Assembly (NCBI GenBank): GCA_028692205.1
Contig: JAQUXV010000225.1
Span: 1-5,202 of the forward strand
Length of the DNA: 5,202 bases
Direction of reading: 5' to 3'
Source: Eubacteriales bacterium
GTDB taxonomy: Bacteria > Bacillota_A > Clostridia > Christensenellales > Aristaeellaceae
Positions 4,303-5,202 of the stretch are shown in pieces; position 1 is the stretch's first letter; each line of letters begins with the position of its first letter. Made by a program: the position numbers and the translations under genes. The notes beneath the pieces are model-generated. The model did not search any database, was not told where the DNA came from, and saw only the letters and a list, made by a program, of their open reading frames with translations.

Positions 4303-5202
4303 TTACTGCTTGCCCAGCATAGCCGCGCCGATCATCCCCGCCTCCGCGCCCAGCCGGGCGATTTCTACGCGGGAATACGGGCGGGTTTTAAACAGCAAAT
4401 ACTTCGGCAGGCGTGCGCGAACGGCATCCAACAGAAAATTGCCCGCTTTGCTAACGCCGCCGCCCAGAATGATGATTTCCGGGTCCAGAAACGCGATGAT
4501 GCTGTTCAGCGCCATGCACAGGTAGTTTACATAGCGGCGGAACACCTTCAGGGCGACGTCGTCGCCCTCCTTGGCACAGTCGAATACGGTCTTGGCGGTT
4601 ACGGCTTCCACGTCGCCGCCGCAGGCTGCGTATAACGCGCTGTCGGGATGCTGCAGCATGGCCTGCCGACCCATGCGGATAATCGCCGTGGCGCTGCAAT
4701 ACCGCTCCAGACAACCGTCGTTGCCGCAGGTGCAGGGCTCGCCCTCGATATCCATCAGCGTATGGCCGATTTCGCTGCCTACGCCGTGGTAACCGCTCCA
4801 GGGCCGTCCGCCGATCACGATGCCGCCGCCCACGCCGGTGCCCAGCGTAAGAAAGACGCTGGAGTGGCAACCGACGCTGACGCCGCAGATGCTTTCGGCA
4901 TAGCCTGCGACGGTGGCGTCGTTATCGATATAGACGGGCTTGTCGATGTACTTTTGAAGTTCCTCGCGCAAAGGCACATCGTGCCAGCCCAGGTTGGTGC
5001 AGAAAATGACCACACCCGTACTTTGGTCCGCAATGCCGGGCACGCCGACGCCGATGGAAGCAACGTCGTTTACGGTATAACCGCCCTTTGCCACCACGCT
5101 CAGCGCGCAGATACCCATATCATGGATGATATCCGCAAACGGCCGCCCGGCCAGCGTGGGCGTTTCCCCCTGTGAGAGGATATTGCCGCTTTCGTCTACC
5201 AG
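4303..5202 (-). CDS. ROK-family sugar kinase, probable glucokinase, 5' end off the window
   Basis: This enzyme probably phosphorylates glucose (or a related sugar such as an N-acetylated hexosamine) with ATP in the cytoplasm, feeding glycolysis. The frame is open to the right edge, and LVDESGNIL before the internal ATG at 5118 is typical ROK N-terminal sequence, so the start lies beyond 5202. About 299 residues are visible; ROK glucokinases are about 310-320, so the first phosphate-binding DxGGT segment is probably just outside. Visible motifs, numbered from the first visible residue: DND at 93-95 with catalytic Asp95, the ATP-binding LGTGVGGG (120-127), EIGH (144-147) for sugar and zinc contacts, the zinc site C157-x-C159-x4-C164 inside the ROK signature CTCGNDGCLERYCS, and LGGGVSKAG (246-254). 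Glucokinase (glcK) is favoured because the zinc-type signature and EIGH are intact. A ROK repressor with an N-terminal helix-turn-helix outside the window cannot be excluded. Confidence 0.93.
   Translation of the reverse strand: MVDESGNILSQGETPTLAGRPFADIIHDMGICALSVVAKGGYTVNDVASIGVGVPGIADQSTGVVIFCTNLGWHDVPLREELQKYIDKPVYIDNDATVAGYAESICGVSVGCHSSVFLTLGTGVGGGIVIGGRPWSGYHGVGSEIGHTLMDIEGEPCTCGNDGCLERYCSATAIIRMGRQAMLQHPDSALYAACGGDVEAVTAKTVFDCAKEGDDVALKVFRRYVNYLCMALNSIIAFLDPEIIILGGGVSKAGNFLLDAVRARLPKYLLFKTRPYSRVEIARLGAEAGMIGAAMLGKQ

Noticed and set aside
4648..5175. Plus-strand open frame (175 codons) opposite the ROK kinase
   Set aside because: It is antisense to a gene with all ROK motifs intact; the Ala/Asp/His-rich composition is an antisense artefact.

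Overview
The window reads as ordinary chromosomal DNA of a Gram-positive anaerobe-type bacterium, most likely a fairly GC-rich member of the Clostridia (Bacillota). This rests on strong GGAGG-type ribosome binding sites, a Cys-x-Cys-Gly ROK sugar kinase, a GufA-type ZIP transporter, intrinsic terminators, and GC-rich genes (about 60% in a sampled line of the ROK gene) separated by a strikingly AT-rich spacer (about 30% GC over 1621-1860). The lineage is an inference; no rRNA or tRNA gene is present to confirm it.

Layout. Positions 1-691 (+) hold the C-terminal part of a ZIP-family metal transporter whose start lies off the left edge. Positions 692-1044 are non-coding and rich in inverted repeats, ending in a perfect 12-bp bidirectional terminator (989-1020) between convergent genes. 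A small single-span membrane protein of unknown function follows on the minus strand (1045-1539), with a recognisable promoter at 1607-1635. Positions 1540-2087 are an AT-rich spacer with three consensus DnaA boxes; two of them form the inner ends of a perfect 16-bp inverted repeat. Then come three more minus-strand genes: an SCP2 sterol-binding-like protein (2088-2456), asparaginyl-tRNA synthetase asnS (2711-4105) and a ROK-family sugar kinase, probably glucokinase (4303 to beyond the right edge).

How they relate. Every gene except the ZIP transporter is transcribed leftward. The ROK kinase and asnS are 197 nt apart with no clear terminator or promoter between them, so read-through is possible. 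asnS and the SCP2-like gene are 254 nt apart and share no obvious pathway. I see no coherent multi-gene system. The most notable signal is the DnaA-box inverted repeat in the AT-rich spacer. It is not next to dnaA, and the genes to its right run toward it, so a replication origin is not the favoured reading. A DnaA-binding regulatory or titration site, or a terminator whose stem happens to contain DnaA boxes, fits better.
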